Shown here: positions 36,886-46,400 of the stretch, in pieces
Numbering within the stretch: position 1 is the stretch's first letter
Layout: each line of letters starts with the position of its first letter
From: Calditrichia bacterium
GTDB taxonomy: Bacteria; Calditrichota; Calditrichia; RBG-13-44-9; J075
NCBI GenBank assembly: GCA_028284905.1
Contig: JANQQU010000068.1
Coordinates: 49,198-113,197 of the forward strand
Direction of reading: 5' to 3'
DNA length: 64,000 nucleotides
Notes under the pieces: generated by a model
The model's input: the letters and a program-made list of their open reading frames with translations, nothing else
The model's database searches: none
Told to the model about the DNA's origin: nothing
Position numbers and translations under genes: made by a program

Positions 36886-38610
36886 TTAATAATCAGCAGA
36901 GGAGATTTCTCCGGAAAGTCCGACAAATTTATCCCGGACGTCATTATACTGTTCCCAAAGCGGTTGGAGTCGCTGTTCTTCAGTGGATACATACTCATAA
37001 AATCCCAGAAAGCTTCGGTCAATCTCTTCATAGATGATCCGTAGTTTTCCAGCAAGCTTTTCCTGCAATTCTGCTTCAAACTGCACCCGGCCTTTCTGCA
37101 GGCCTTCCCGAAAAGTCCGCTTAATTTTACTACGCTTAAAAACCAGCATACTGGCAGCGATAATTAAGCCGATGCCGGTCAGCACGCCTCCGGTAACGTC
37201 CATAAAGGCCATTTGGGTAGTGGTCATAATAATGGTGCCGATAACTGCCAGTGCGCCACCGCCCATTGCGGTAGGGGCGATACTACCCGGATCAGAAGTA
37301 AGCGTATTTACAAAAGAATCATTCTTTAAGAGTTGGGAAACTTTGGTGCGGACATCCTCAATAACTTCCCGGCGCTGATCGCCGATGCGCAGGAAAATAT
37401 CCTCGGAGAGGGTTTGACTGCTATGAATCCGGTTCAGGTCCTCAATCAGGCTTTGCAGCAGCTGGCGAATACCATTGACAAAATGCTGTGCGCCATCACT
37501 GGCGATATCTTCAAAAGTGTTGTGCAGCTTGCGCTCAAACCGGTTTTGCAACTCGTTAATCCAGGATTTCATCGTTTCTTTCTGGCTGAACATCGCTGAA
37601 AAGGAACGTTTGAATAACGCGAAAACCCCGAGTCCTTCTTCGAATTCCAGAGTGACTTCGTTAGCGATGCGATCGTAATTGGCGGTCAGGCGATCGACCA
37701 GCGAATTGATCTCATAATTTGTCTGTTTTTCCCCGGAAGTGAGGCGGGTTTTGATTTTATCCACCATCCGGGCATCGATATCGATTTGCTGATGGCGCTC
37801 TTCCAGTGCGCTACCGATTTTACTTATCGTTTGCTCGCAAGTGCTCAAAGTAGACTGCAACTTCAACTTGTATTGATTGCCGCCGGTAATGGTGTCATGA
37901 ATAAAAGCGCGAATTTCATTGAAACCGCTTTTATCAGTTTCACCCTCTTGTTCCCATTCAGCTGATGTCGCAAAAATAACCGGCTCGCTGATATCGCGCT
38001 TAATAGCGTATTCCTTCACCTTTTCGGTGTTAATTCGCAATTCTTCCGGCTTGGTAAGATCCGCCTGCTGAAGTACGAAGACGACTTTCCGGCGCCATTC
38101 CGCGCTGACGTAATCGAGCAGCTCCCATGCGCTAAGGGTATGTGGGTTTTTGGCGGGAAAGACAAAAAGCACCAAATCGCTGTTGGGGATAAATTTCTGA
38201 GTAATTTCCTGATGGTTTTGCACAATCGTGTTTGTGCCGGGCGTATCAACGATGGCGATGGATTTCAGGATTTCATTTGGCAAAGAGATGCGCCTGAGAT
38301 GTTCGCTGATATTTACTTCACTTTTTTCCGGGGCATAGACCAATTGCTGAATAACATCGGTGCAAGGCGCTGCATCGACTGCACAAACATCTTCACCCAA
38401 TAAGGCATTGATAAAACTGCTTTTACCGGCTTTTACTTCTCCAACCACGACAAAGAGAAACGGCTCATTGAGATTACCGCGAATATCATCGATAACCTGT
38501 TGCAACTCTTTATTGTTGATATCAAATGCGATGGGATTGAGCGCCTTGAGCAGTTCGTCCAGGCGGTATTTAAATTGGGTAAAGGTTTTGTTGATCAGGG
38601 TGTAACTCAT
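36886..38610 (-). CDS. Bacterial dynamin-like GTPase
   Basis: This is a 574-residue protein, started at the ATG with GGAG 5 nt upstream; an ATG 18 nt earlier is also in frame. The GTPase motifs are G1 GEVKAGKSS (about 57-65), G3 VDTPGT and a divergent G4, LQQADL. A long helical stalk follows (about 245-430). Two hydrophobic stretches at about 435-490 (GGGALAVIGTIIMTTTQMAF; GVLTGIGLIIAASMLVF) act as a membrane paddle or anchor, and a final helical region returns to the stalk. Such proteins remodel or tether membranes. It has no obvious operon partner. Confidence 0.88.
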   Translation of the reverse strand: MSYTLINKTFTQFKYRLDELLKALNPIAFDINNKELQQVIDDIRGNLNEPFLFVVVGEVKAGKSSFINALLGEDVCAVDAAPCTDVIQQLVYAPEKSEVNISEHLRRISLPNEILKSIAIVDTPGTNTIVQNHQEITQKFIPNSDLVLFVFPAKNPHTLSAWELLDYVSAEWRRKVVFVLQQADLTKPEELRINTEKVKEYAIKRDISEPVIFATSAEWEQEGETDKSGFNEIRAFIHDTITGGNQYKLKLQSTLSTCEQTISKIGSALEERHQQIDIDARMVDKIKTRLTSGEKQTNYEINSLVDRLTANYDRIANEVTLEFEEGLGVFALFKRSFSAMFSQKETMKSWINELQNRFERKLHNTFEDIASDGAQHFVNGIRQLLQSLIEDLNRIHSSQTLSEDIFLRIGDQRREVIEDVRTKVSQLLKNDSFVNTLTSDPGSIAPTAMGGGALAVIGTIIMTTTQMAFMDVTGGVLTGIGLIIAASMLVFKRSKIKRTFREGLQKGRVQFEAELQEKLAGKLRIIYEEIDRSFLGFYEYVSTEEQRLQPLWEQYNDVRDKFVGLSGEISSADY

Positions 38611-38664
38611 CGAGTCTCCGTTAATCATCTCAGCCGCAGTTGGTAATCTTAACTTTTGTAGCCC

Positions 38665-38700
38665 TCCTCCATAGGAATCCCTTCGGGGCGGGCATCTGGT
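38665..38700. repeat. Fragment of the CATTGC-type interspersed repeat
   Basis: The stretch with CTCCATAGGA, CCCTTCGGGG and GCGGG matches the interior of the element at 3314-3424 (CTCCATAGGA, CCTTTGGGG, GCGAG), though the outer CATTGC ends are missing here. It lies between the dynamin-like gene and miaB. Confidence 0.5.
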
Positions 38701-38718
38701 TGCATCGCCGGATGCACG

Positions 38719-40056
38719 CTATTTATTCAGAACATTTACCGGCTTGCCGCGCAATACATGCGGTGTTGCTTCGGTAATTTCGACATTGAGAAAATTACCT
38801 TTATGATAATCACCACGTGGAAAGATAACAATTTTATTACCATCATTACGCCCCTGGAAATCATCAGCGCTTTTCCGGGTGCTTTCTTTCTCCAGTAACA
38901 CTTCATGAACTTCGCCGATATGTCCCAGGTTCTTTTGGTAAGAATGCCTTTTCTGGATTTCGTTTAGCTTAACAATCCGGCGGGTTTTTTCTGCTTCCGG
39001 CACATCATCGGGAAATTTGCGCTGGGCAATTGTCTGTGGGCGTTCCGAATACTTAAAGATAAAGGCGGAATCGAACTCCACAGCTTCCATCACTTTCACG
39101 GTCTCTTCAAACTCATCAGCGGTTTCAGTGGGGAAACCGACGATAATATCCGTGCTCAAAATCATCTTGGGGTAAAGAGAGCGGATCTCGTCTACCAGAT
39201 CAAGAAATTCCTTTTGGGTATAGGTACGGTTCATCATTTCCAGTACTCGATCGTTGCCGGCCTGTAAAGGCAGGTGTATTTGCTTGCACACTTTCGGGTT
39301 TTCCGCGATTACCTGCAGCAGCGGGCGGGGAAAATCTTTCGGATGCGGTGAAGTAAAGCGAATTCGCTCGATACCATTCACTTCGCTGACGGCCTCCAGC
39401 AGATGGGCGAAGTCATTGCCTTCATAATTGTAGGAGTTGACATTCTGCCCGAGCAGGGTCACCTGCCGATAGCCTTGATCCGCCAGGCGCTTCACTTCAT
39501 CAACAACATTTTCCGGAGAGCGGCTGCGTTCCCGGCCGCGGGTGTATGGCACAACGCAGAAGGTGCAGAAATTGTCGCAGCCACGCATTACCGCCAGCCA
39601 GGCGTTAACGCCATCCGATTGGGTCGGATATACATCAGAATAGGTTTCAAATTCGGAAAGGGTAACGTCAAAATTTTTCACTGCGCCGTTGGTTTCCACG
39701 GGCGCGGATATGTCGTTAATCAACTGCGGCAGGCGTTTGTAGCTATCCGGCCCGGCAATAAAATCGATGGGGAGTTTGGGATTCTCCAGCAACTGTTTCC
39801 GGAAATTCGTCGCCATACAGCCGAGGATGCCGATTTTAACATCATCGCCTTTGCGGCCATTAAGGATTTTATGGATGCGGCTATAGACCTTATTATTCGC
39901 ATTTTCCCGAACAGAACAGGTGTTCAGCAGAACGACATCTGCATCCATTTCGGATTCGGTAAACCCAAAGCCGTCTTTGCCTAATACCGATTTGACAATC
40001 TCGGTATCGTAGACATTCATCTGACAGCCATAAGTTTCGATAAATATTTTCTTCAT
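38719..40056 (-). CDS. miaB: tRNA-2-methylthio-N6-isopentenyladenosine synthase MiaB
   Basis: This 445-residue radical-SAM methylthiotransferase thiomethylates i6A37 of tRNA. The auxiliary-cluster cysteines are Cys 11, 47 and 80 (YGCQMN, NTCSVRE, LGCMA). The radical-SAM motif is CDNFCTFC (Cys 160, 164, 167), followed by the family's VPYTRGRERSR. The C-terminus carries a TRAM domain. The start sits directly after a TAA stop (TAAATG) of a short upstream reading frame, and no good Shine-Dalgarno is visible, so translation may be coupled to that frame. Confidence 0.97.
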   Translation of the reverse strand: MKKIFIETYGCQMNVYDTEIVKSVLGKDGFGFTESEMDADVVLLNTCSVRENANNKVYSRIHKILNGRKGDDVKIGILGCMATNFRKQLLENPKLPIDFIAGPDSYKRLPQLINDISAPVETNGAVKNFDVTLSEFETYSDVYPTQSDGVNAWLAVMRGCDNFCTFCVVPYTRGRERSRSPENVVDEVKRLADQGYRQVTLLGQNVNSYNYEGNDFAHLLEAVSEVNGIERIRFTSPHPKDFPRPLLQVIAENPKVCKQIHLPLQAGNDRVLEMMNRTYTQKEFLDLVDEIRSLYPKMILSTDIIVGFPTETADEFEETVKVMEAVEFDSAFIFKYSERPQTIAQRKFPDDVPEAEKTRRIVKLNEIQKRHSYQKNLGHIGEVHEVLLEKESTRKSADDFQGRNDGNKIVIFPRGDYHKGNFLNVEITEATPHVLRGKPVNVLNK

Positions 40057-40239
40057 TTATATATCCGTTGCGTCTATTTCATGATTTTTTAAGCCGGGGA
40101 ATTTAAGCAGTGATTGTCCGTTTACAAAGCGAAAATCCAGAAGGGGAGAGATCGTTGTATATTGACTTTTTCTGATGATTAAAGGGGCGTTTGTTGGGTT
40201 GAAATGTTCAATGCAGAATATCGAATATAGAATTTCCAA
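40057..40239 (-). pseudogene. Short reading frame or gene remnant directly upstream of miaB
   Basis: This frame of 60 codons ends with TAA immediately before the miaB ATG. The stretch IIRKSQYTTISPLLDFRFVNG is conserved in the tandem copy at 40326-40531, where it ends instead in GARTSE and stop, while here it continues QSLLKFPGLKNHEI. The upstream end runs into a hairpin array, so no clear true start exists. It may be the decayed 3' end of a gene. A genuine leader peptide coupled to miaB is the alternative. Confidence 0.4.
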
Positions 40240-40531
40240 GTGATTTTGTTATGGTGCTGATATTGCTATACCTGGAAATTCTACATTGATTATTGGAAAT
40301 TTTACATTTACTCGCTGGTGCGTGCTCCGTTTACAAAGCGAAAATCCAGAAGGGGAGAGATCGTTGTATATTGGCTTTTTCTGATGATAAAGGGGAGTTT
40401 GTTGGGTTGAAATGTCCAATGCAGAATATCGAATGTAGAATTTCCAAGTGATTTTGTTGTGGTGCTCACAATACCTTACCTGGAAATTCTACATTGATTA
40501 TTGAAAATTTTACATTTATTCGGCGATACGC
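40117..40531. repeat. Two tandem copies of a 209-bp unit with hairpin arrays
   Basis: Copy one runs from about 40117 to 40325 and copy two from about 40326 to 40531, with roughly 90 percent identity by eye. Each contains the reading-frame stretch described above, then a hairpin with left arm GAATATCGAATATAGAATTTCC-type words and right arm GGAAATTCTACATTG, with a loop of about 30 nt. Copy two runs into the last codons of the uridylyltransferase gene (ARIAE stop); the matching end of copy one reads ARTSE stop. Confidence 0.85.
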
Positions 40532-41259
40532 GCCATCAGAATCTCTTCAGCATTCTTCAGCTGATCCACGGTATTGATGCCATGGGTCTCTTCAACGTCT
40601 TCTGTTAAAACCGCCGCTACTTTCTCATTGCGATCGACATAAATCTTTACCACATCCGGCAGATAATACTCACCCTGGCGGTTATTATTGGTTACCTGGG
40701 GGAGCGTGGCAAATAATTCTTTTGCAGTAAAAATGTAGATACCGACATTGATTTCCTGAATTTTACGAATGTCATCATCCGCATCTTTTTCTTCGACAAT
40801 CTGACGAACAAAATTGTTCTCATCGCGGACAATGCGGCCATAGCCGGTGGGGTCGTCCATATTTGTTGTCAGCAAGGTTGCCAGTGCGCCTTCCGACTGG
40901 TGAATGTCGATTAATCTCCGAAGTGTGCCGGGCTGGAGCAGGGGCACATCGCCGGATAATACCAGCACATTGCCGTCGAAGTCTTTTAGATTCGGTGCTG
41001 CCTGCATTACGGCATGACCGGTGCCCAGCTGCGGGGATTGCACCGCAAACTCAACGCCGTCGTCCTGAATGGTCTCAATTACCAATTCTTTTTTGTGGCC
41101 AACAATCAATACGGTTTTATCCGAACCAACTGCTTTGGCAGCATCAATTACATAATTCACCATCGGACGGTCATTTAGCGGGTGTAAAACTTTTGGAAGG
41201 TCTGATTTCATTCGGGTGCCTTTACCGGCAGCCATTACCACTGTTGCAAGATTCGCCAT
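40516..41259 (-). CDS. GlmU-type nucleotidyltransferase, uridylyltransferase domain only
   Basis: This 247-residue protein is the N-terminal pyrophosphorylase half of GlmU. It has the nucleotide-binding loop MAAGKGTRMKSDLPK (9-23), the LSGDVPLL motif, and late segments NNNRQGEYYLPDVV and VEETHGINT typical of N-acetylglucosamine-1-phosphate uridylyltransferases. The C-terminal left-handed beta-helix acetyltransferase of full GlmU (about 450 residues) is absent and no fragment of it follows, so the gene appears complete as a single-domain form. The product would be UDP-GlcNAc or a related UDP-sugar. Confidence 0.9.
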   Translation of the reverse strand: MANLATVVMAAGKGTRMKSDLPKVLHPLNDRPMVNYVIDAAKAVGSDKTVLIVGHKKELVIETIQDDGVEFAVQSPQLGTGHAVMQAAPNLKDFDGNVLVLSGDVPLLQPGTLRRLIDIHQSEGALATLLTTNMDDPTGYGRIVRDENNFVRQIVEEKDADDDIRKIQEINVGIYIFTAKELFATLPQVTNNNRQGEYYLPDVVKIYVDRNEKVAAVLTEDVEETHGINTVDQLKNAEEILMARIAE

Positions 41260-41817
41260 TTTTTTCTCCTGTTATTATACGCTCGATTCCACTGTTCAAT
41301 AGTCGGTTTATCCGTCCAAAATCGGTTGTAAGTTTATTAAAATTATTTGTTTGGGATTTCAAAGAAGATGGACGGCCTAATCAAACAGTGACTTGATTAA
41401 TATAATGTATACCGCCTGTGCTTCTGTGATCCAGGTTAAACGAAAATATAGATTCTTTCGACTCCGCATGTGCATTGACGAAATCCGGGAGACGTTTCCG
41501 GAAAATTATGCCAATATTAAATATACATTCAGGGTAAGCATTTTGCAATACCACTTGGTGACAAATGGTTGAAAAATTGCATAATTTTTAAGAAAAAGTG
41601 ATATTTGTCAATTTCTATAAATTTAAAGGTACATTAAAATTAACAGTTGAAATCATCACCGGAATTGGTTAAGTTTTTGCGTTTTATGAGAAAATTTTGA
41701 ATAACAAAATTACATTCTCTGTCATATCATAATTCTTTAATGAATTAACGGGCTCCTGACATAAAACAAAACCGACCTGCCAAAAAGATGCTAAACATCG
41801 ATATCAAAGGAAATCCC
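41260..41817. other. Intergenic region between divergent genes
   Basis: This AT-rich spacer of 558 bp separates the uridylyltransferase gene from the plus-strand propeller gene. It should hold promoters for both. AAAGGAAA just before 41818 is the ribosome-binding site of the propeller gene. I saw no convincing RNA gene, coding sequence or terminator. Confidence 0.4.
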
Positions 41818-43332
41818 ATGTTACAAAAATGTTGCTTTATTCTGCTAATGATTAGCAGCTGCCTGATGTCGCAAACGGCGATTCAGATGCAGGGCCGGGC
41901 ACTGGAAGTGCTCTCCAGTGAGACGGAATCATTAGGTGGAACACTGCATAAGCCGGCTTTTTCGCCGTATCCTTCCCAGGTGTTTGCTTTTGTGAGATCC
42001 GATGAACCGGCTGACGAAAACCGCTACCTTTACATTTATGATCTGGCGGCGAAAAGCCTTACAGAAGTGCGCACAGTGCTGCGCAACAGTGGTCCTACTG
42101 TTTCTGCAGAAGATACTTTCTATCAGGCAATTGTTTATAACGAGCATTTGCACTGGCGCCCAAAGCTGGATAGCCAGGACCGTCAGTGGTTCGCATTTGT
42201 CAGCAACGGTACCGAAAATAATCGCGATATTTACATCGGCTTTTCCGGAGGGAGCAATTATATCCGGCTGACGTCCGATCCGGCGATAGATACTGAACCG
42301 AAATGGTCGCCGGACGGCAATGCTATCGCTTTTATCTCGAAGAGAAGTGGCAATGGCGATCTTTACTTGATTTCCGACATCGATAAAATTATCGCCGATG
42401 TTTCCCGGGATGTGGAAAATATCAAGCTGACCCAATTAACCGATACGCCGCTGGAAGAGCGGAGACATGTCTGGAATCCTGATTCCAGTGTCAACCTGCT
42501 GGCTTATGTCAAACTTGAGAGTTTTACCGGGCGGCGGGTAGCGACATATCAAATCCGGGTGATGGATCTGGCAAAAGAGGGACCGGACAATATCTACAAT
42601 CTTACCAACGATCCCCTTGCTAATTTTTATCGGCCATCCTGGGATCCTCATTCCGGTGCTAAAATTTTATATGTCGGGGAAGGCATTCTGCAGAACGAAA
42701 CTGCGAACCTCTATGTTTCCGAGCTGGAGTGGGGGGCAGACCGAAAGTTGGTTAACAGCGTACTGGAAGGGTATCGGACAGAGGTGTTTGAAAACGTGCG
42801 CACCAACCAATCTACAGCCCGCTGGTTAGCTGGTGGAGAAGCAGTATTATGTCAGGAGAACGACCCTGCCGGAAATTATCCCCTTTACTCCGTAAACATC
42901 AAACGCTGGCTGGATAAACAGGAACGTGCGGTCAATTATGCGGAAAGTATTCATTTGCTTTTCCCGGATATCCGCGATTTTGATGTCCGCAAAAACAATT
43001 TAATTTTTGTTACCCGGGAAGTGAATACTTCCAAAATCTACCTGGCCCAGGTTTATGGGGATGACATACTGCCCTACAAGCTTCCCGCCTATTCTCTGGA
43101 TAATAAAGACGGCAAACCACGAGTATTGCCGGAAGATCAGCCGGAACCGAAATTCGCCAAACGGAAAACCAATGACGGCGGCGGCATTGGCACCCGCTAT
43201 ATCGTTGCGGGAGGTGCAGTCGCGGCTGGCGTTTTAGGATATTTTCTATTTTTCGACGACGGTGAAACCGGCACTATCCAGAGTGTACCAATTGGTCTGC
43301 CACCCAGTGTACCCGGGGGAGACGGCAATTAA
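41818..43332 (+). CDS. Secreted TolB-like (PD40) beta-propeller protein
   Basis: The start at 41818 gives 504 residues with AGGA 6 nt upstream and a signal peptide (about 1-20, CFILLMISSCLMSQ). PD40-type propeller blades are visible, e.g. ASFSPYPSQVFAFV-like blade starts, DTEPKWSPDGNAIAFIS and FYRPSWDPHSGAKILYV. Near the C-terminus a hydrophobic segment (IVAGGAVAAGVLGYFLFF) suggests a second membrane contact, followed by a Pro/Gly tail. It is the first gene of the block containing the large Ig-like surface protein. Function unknown; propellers of this type bind proteins or glycans. Confidence 0.82.
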   Translation: MLQKCCFILLMISSCLMSQTAIQMQGRALEVLSSETESLGGTLHKPAFSPYPSQVFAFVRSDEPADENRYLYIYDLAAKSLTEVRTVLRNSGPTVSAEDTFYQAIVYNEHLHWRPKLDSQDRQWFAFVSNGTENNRDIYIGFSGGSNYIRLTSDPAIDTEPKWSPDGNAIAFISKRSGNGDLYLISDIDKIIADVSRDVENIKLTQLTDTPLEERRHVWNPDSSVNLLAYVKLESFTGRRVATYQIRVMDLAKEGPDNIYNLTNDPLANFYRPSWDPHSGAKILYVGEGILQNETANLYVSELEWGADRKLVNSVLEGYRTEVFENVRTNQSTARWLAGGEAVLCQENDPAGNYPLYSVNIKRWLDKQERAVNYAESIHLLFPDIRDFDVRKNNLIFVTREVNTSKIYLAQVYGDDILPYKLPAYSLDNKDGKPRVLPEDQPEPKFAKRKTNDGGGIGTRYIVAGGAVAAGVLGYFLFFDDGETGTIQSVPIGLPPSVPGGDGN

Positions 43333-43416
43333 ATAGCTCCCTGTTATTAATCGTCTGAAGGAAGTTAAGGGAAAAAATCGCCGGGATGCGAAATGGGACA
43401 TTAGGAGATGTTACGA

Positions 43417-46400
43417 ATGAAATTGAAATCGAACCTATACCTGCTTTACCTGTTCTTGTTTATGTCAATCAGCTTATTGGCACAACCGTCAATATCTGTC
43501 GATCCGGTCGCGCTCAATTTTAGCGATGTTACAGTAAACGAAGATTCGACCCTGTCCGTCAACATCAACAATAATGGTGATCAGGAATTGGTCGTTGGGT
43601 TGTTGGATATCATCGGACCGAATGCCGATCAATTCAGCATTTCCGCTGGCCCGACGCCTCCTTTCTCAATATTGCCGGGTGCTCAGCCGGCGAACCTGAG
43701 TATCACCTTTTCGCCGACCTTCTTCGGGACAAAATTCGCCAGTTTGCGGATTATCAGTAACGATCCCACCAATGATACCCTGGAGATTTTAATATCCGGT
43801 ACTGGTGTGGAACCGGACATCGATACCGATCCGGATACCGTCACGTTTGGCGAAGTGCAGGTTGGGCAGAATACCACGGCTGCTTTCAATGTTTTTAATA
43901 TCGGTGGCGCCCCGCTGGAAATAACCGGAATGACTTTCAGCGGCACGAACGCCAGCCGCTTTACGCTGGTCGACAATTTCAATTTCCCGCTGACGATCCA
44001 ACCGGGTGGCGCCCCGTTGGCGGTCAATGTTCGCTTTACACCGAATATGATGGGGCCGCTCACAGCCTCGTTGGACATTAGCAGTAATGACATCAACCAG
44101 CCTGTTAGCAGTGTAACGCTCGAAGGCATCGGGGTGAGTCCGGTGTTGACATTATCCCCGGAAGATCTTGATTTTGGGAATGTGCTGGTAAATGATGATT
44201 CGGTGATTACCCTTTCCATCGGCAATGATGGAAACAGCGACCTGGTTGTTAGCGATACGTCGCTGATCGGTGGAGGCGCCGCTTTTTTTGATGTTTTGAA
44301 TTTTCCGGCCGGGCAAATCGTTATTCCGCCGGGTGGCACGCCGTATGGACTGGAGGTGCAATTTTCTCCGGATGATGTTGGGAATCAGAATGCATTTCTG
44401 ATTCTCTTTACCAACGATCCGAATAACAGTTCAAAAGTCGTTTCGCTGGCAGGAAACGGGGCCCATCCGGATATTGCGCTATCCGATACCCTGATAAACT
44501 TTGGGACTATTCTCGTCGGCTCAGAAGTGAAAATGAATCTGGATATCAGCAATACCGGCCTTGCCCGATTGGACGTCAGCAACATTAATATTATTGGCGC
44601 CCATCGTTCGAATTATGAGATTACCGCTGCACCCGGAACGCCCTTCTCGGTTACGCCGGGCGGAAATCCGGCTTCGATCGAAATTACCTTTACTCCGGAA
44701 CGCCGCGGATTGCTGGACTCTGCACTCTTTTCAATCGTCAGTAATGACCCCGATGAAAATCCATTATTCGTCAAACTGAGTGGGACTGGCATCGAACCGG
44801 ATATTACCCCTTCAGATACGTTGTTGAATTTTTCCCGCCTGTTAGTTGGCCGGGATTCGGTTAAAACGGTGTGGCTAAGTAATGCCGGTGATGCCGATTT
44901 GATTATTAGTAATCTGAGCATCAGTGGTCTGGGCAGCAATCAATATTCGATATCCGCTGCGCCAACCTTACCGGCGACATTACCCGCTTCCAGTAGCGAT
45001 TCAGTTGCCATCGACGTGCGTTTTTTACCAACTTCAACCGGCGATAAAATTGCCAGTTTGGACATTGTCAGCAACGATCCGGATGAAAATCCGCTGCAAA
45101 TTGACCTCACCGGCCGGGGAGTGCTGCCGGAGATTAGTGTCACTCCGGATCCACTGGATTTTGGCGATGTTATCATTGGCTCAGATTCATTAGAAGCTTT
45201 CGAAATTGCCAACGTCGGTGGAGTGCCGCTGGTGATTGACAGCTTAATGATCATCGGTCCCAATGCTGGTTTATTTACCCTGCTGAACGCGCCGGCACTA
45301 CCGATTACTTTACAGCCAGATGGCGATAATATTCGGTTGTCGGTTCTTTTCTCTCCGGATTCTGTCGGTAGCAAAGCCGCCCAGTTTAGAATTGTTAATA
45401 ACGATCCGTTCAACAATACATTGCTGGTTGATATTCTCGGTAATGGTGTGGAGCCAAATATTGTTATTCAACCGGACCCAGTTGCATTCGACAGTGTGCG
45501 GGTGAACAGGGAATCAACGATATTTGTGCAAGTCGCCAACGACGGTTCAGCACCATTGGTCTTGAGAGAAGTTGTGCTGTTGAATGATTTCCTGGCTGAA
45601 TTCAATTTTGTCCGGGAAATAGAATTACCGATTGTTCTCGATCCGAATGGAGAGCCGCTTGACATAAGCGTGCGCTTTATACCAAAGGTGCTTGGGCTTC
45701 GAACCGCATTGTTACGTTTTGTTAGCAATGATCCGGATTCTTCCGTCTTTGATGTTCAGGTAAACGGTTATGGCGTTCTACCGGACATTGCCGTGGAAAA
45801 TGATACTTTGGACTGGGGAGGTGCGCAAGTGAGCGTGCCAACGCTGGCAAATCTCAACATACTCAACGAGGGTGGGGCAGCGTTAACGATTGATCAGTTC
45901 TTCCTCTTTGGGCAGGATTCCGCACTGTTCGCTTTTGATAGTCTCCCCCCGCTACCTGTTGTCATAGCGCCGGATAGTTTTCTGACACTCCCGATGATTT
46001 TTACCCCGGACACACTTGGGGAAAGATTTGCCAATGTGCGGATGGTAACCGATGACCCGGACGAACCGTTATTCGATATTACCCTTAAGGGCACTGGCGT
46101 CTTTCGTAAAATCGCCGTTAGCAGCGATACCCTCGTTTTTCCGGGGACAGCGACTAACAGCAGCAGTAATACCGTTCTGCAGATCCTGAATGACGGGATT
46201 GTTGACCTGCGCATCGATAGTGTTGCAGTTACCGGCGCAGACTCAGCGGATTTCTCTGCTGCTATCAATGGATTACCCTTGACGATTCCTGCCGGTGGTG
46301 TGCCGGTAGATGTTGAGGCCAGCTTTGCACCGTTAACCAAAGGGCAAAAGGCTGCAACGTTGGAAATTTATAGCAACGATGTTATCAACTTGCCATATCG

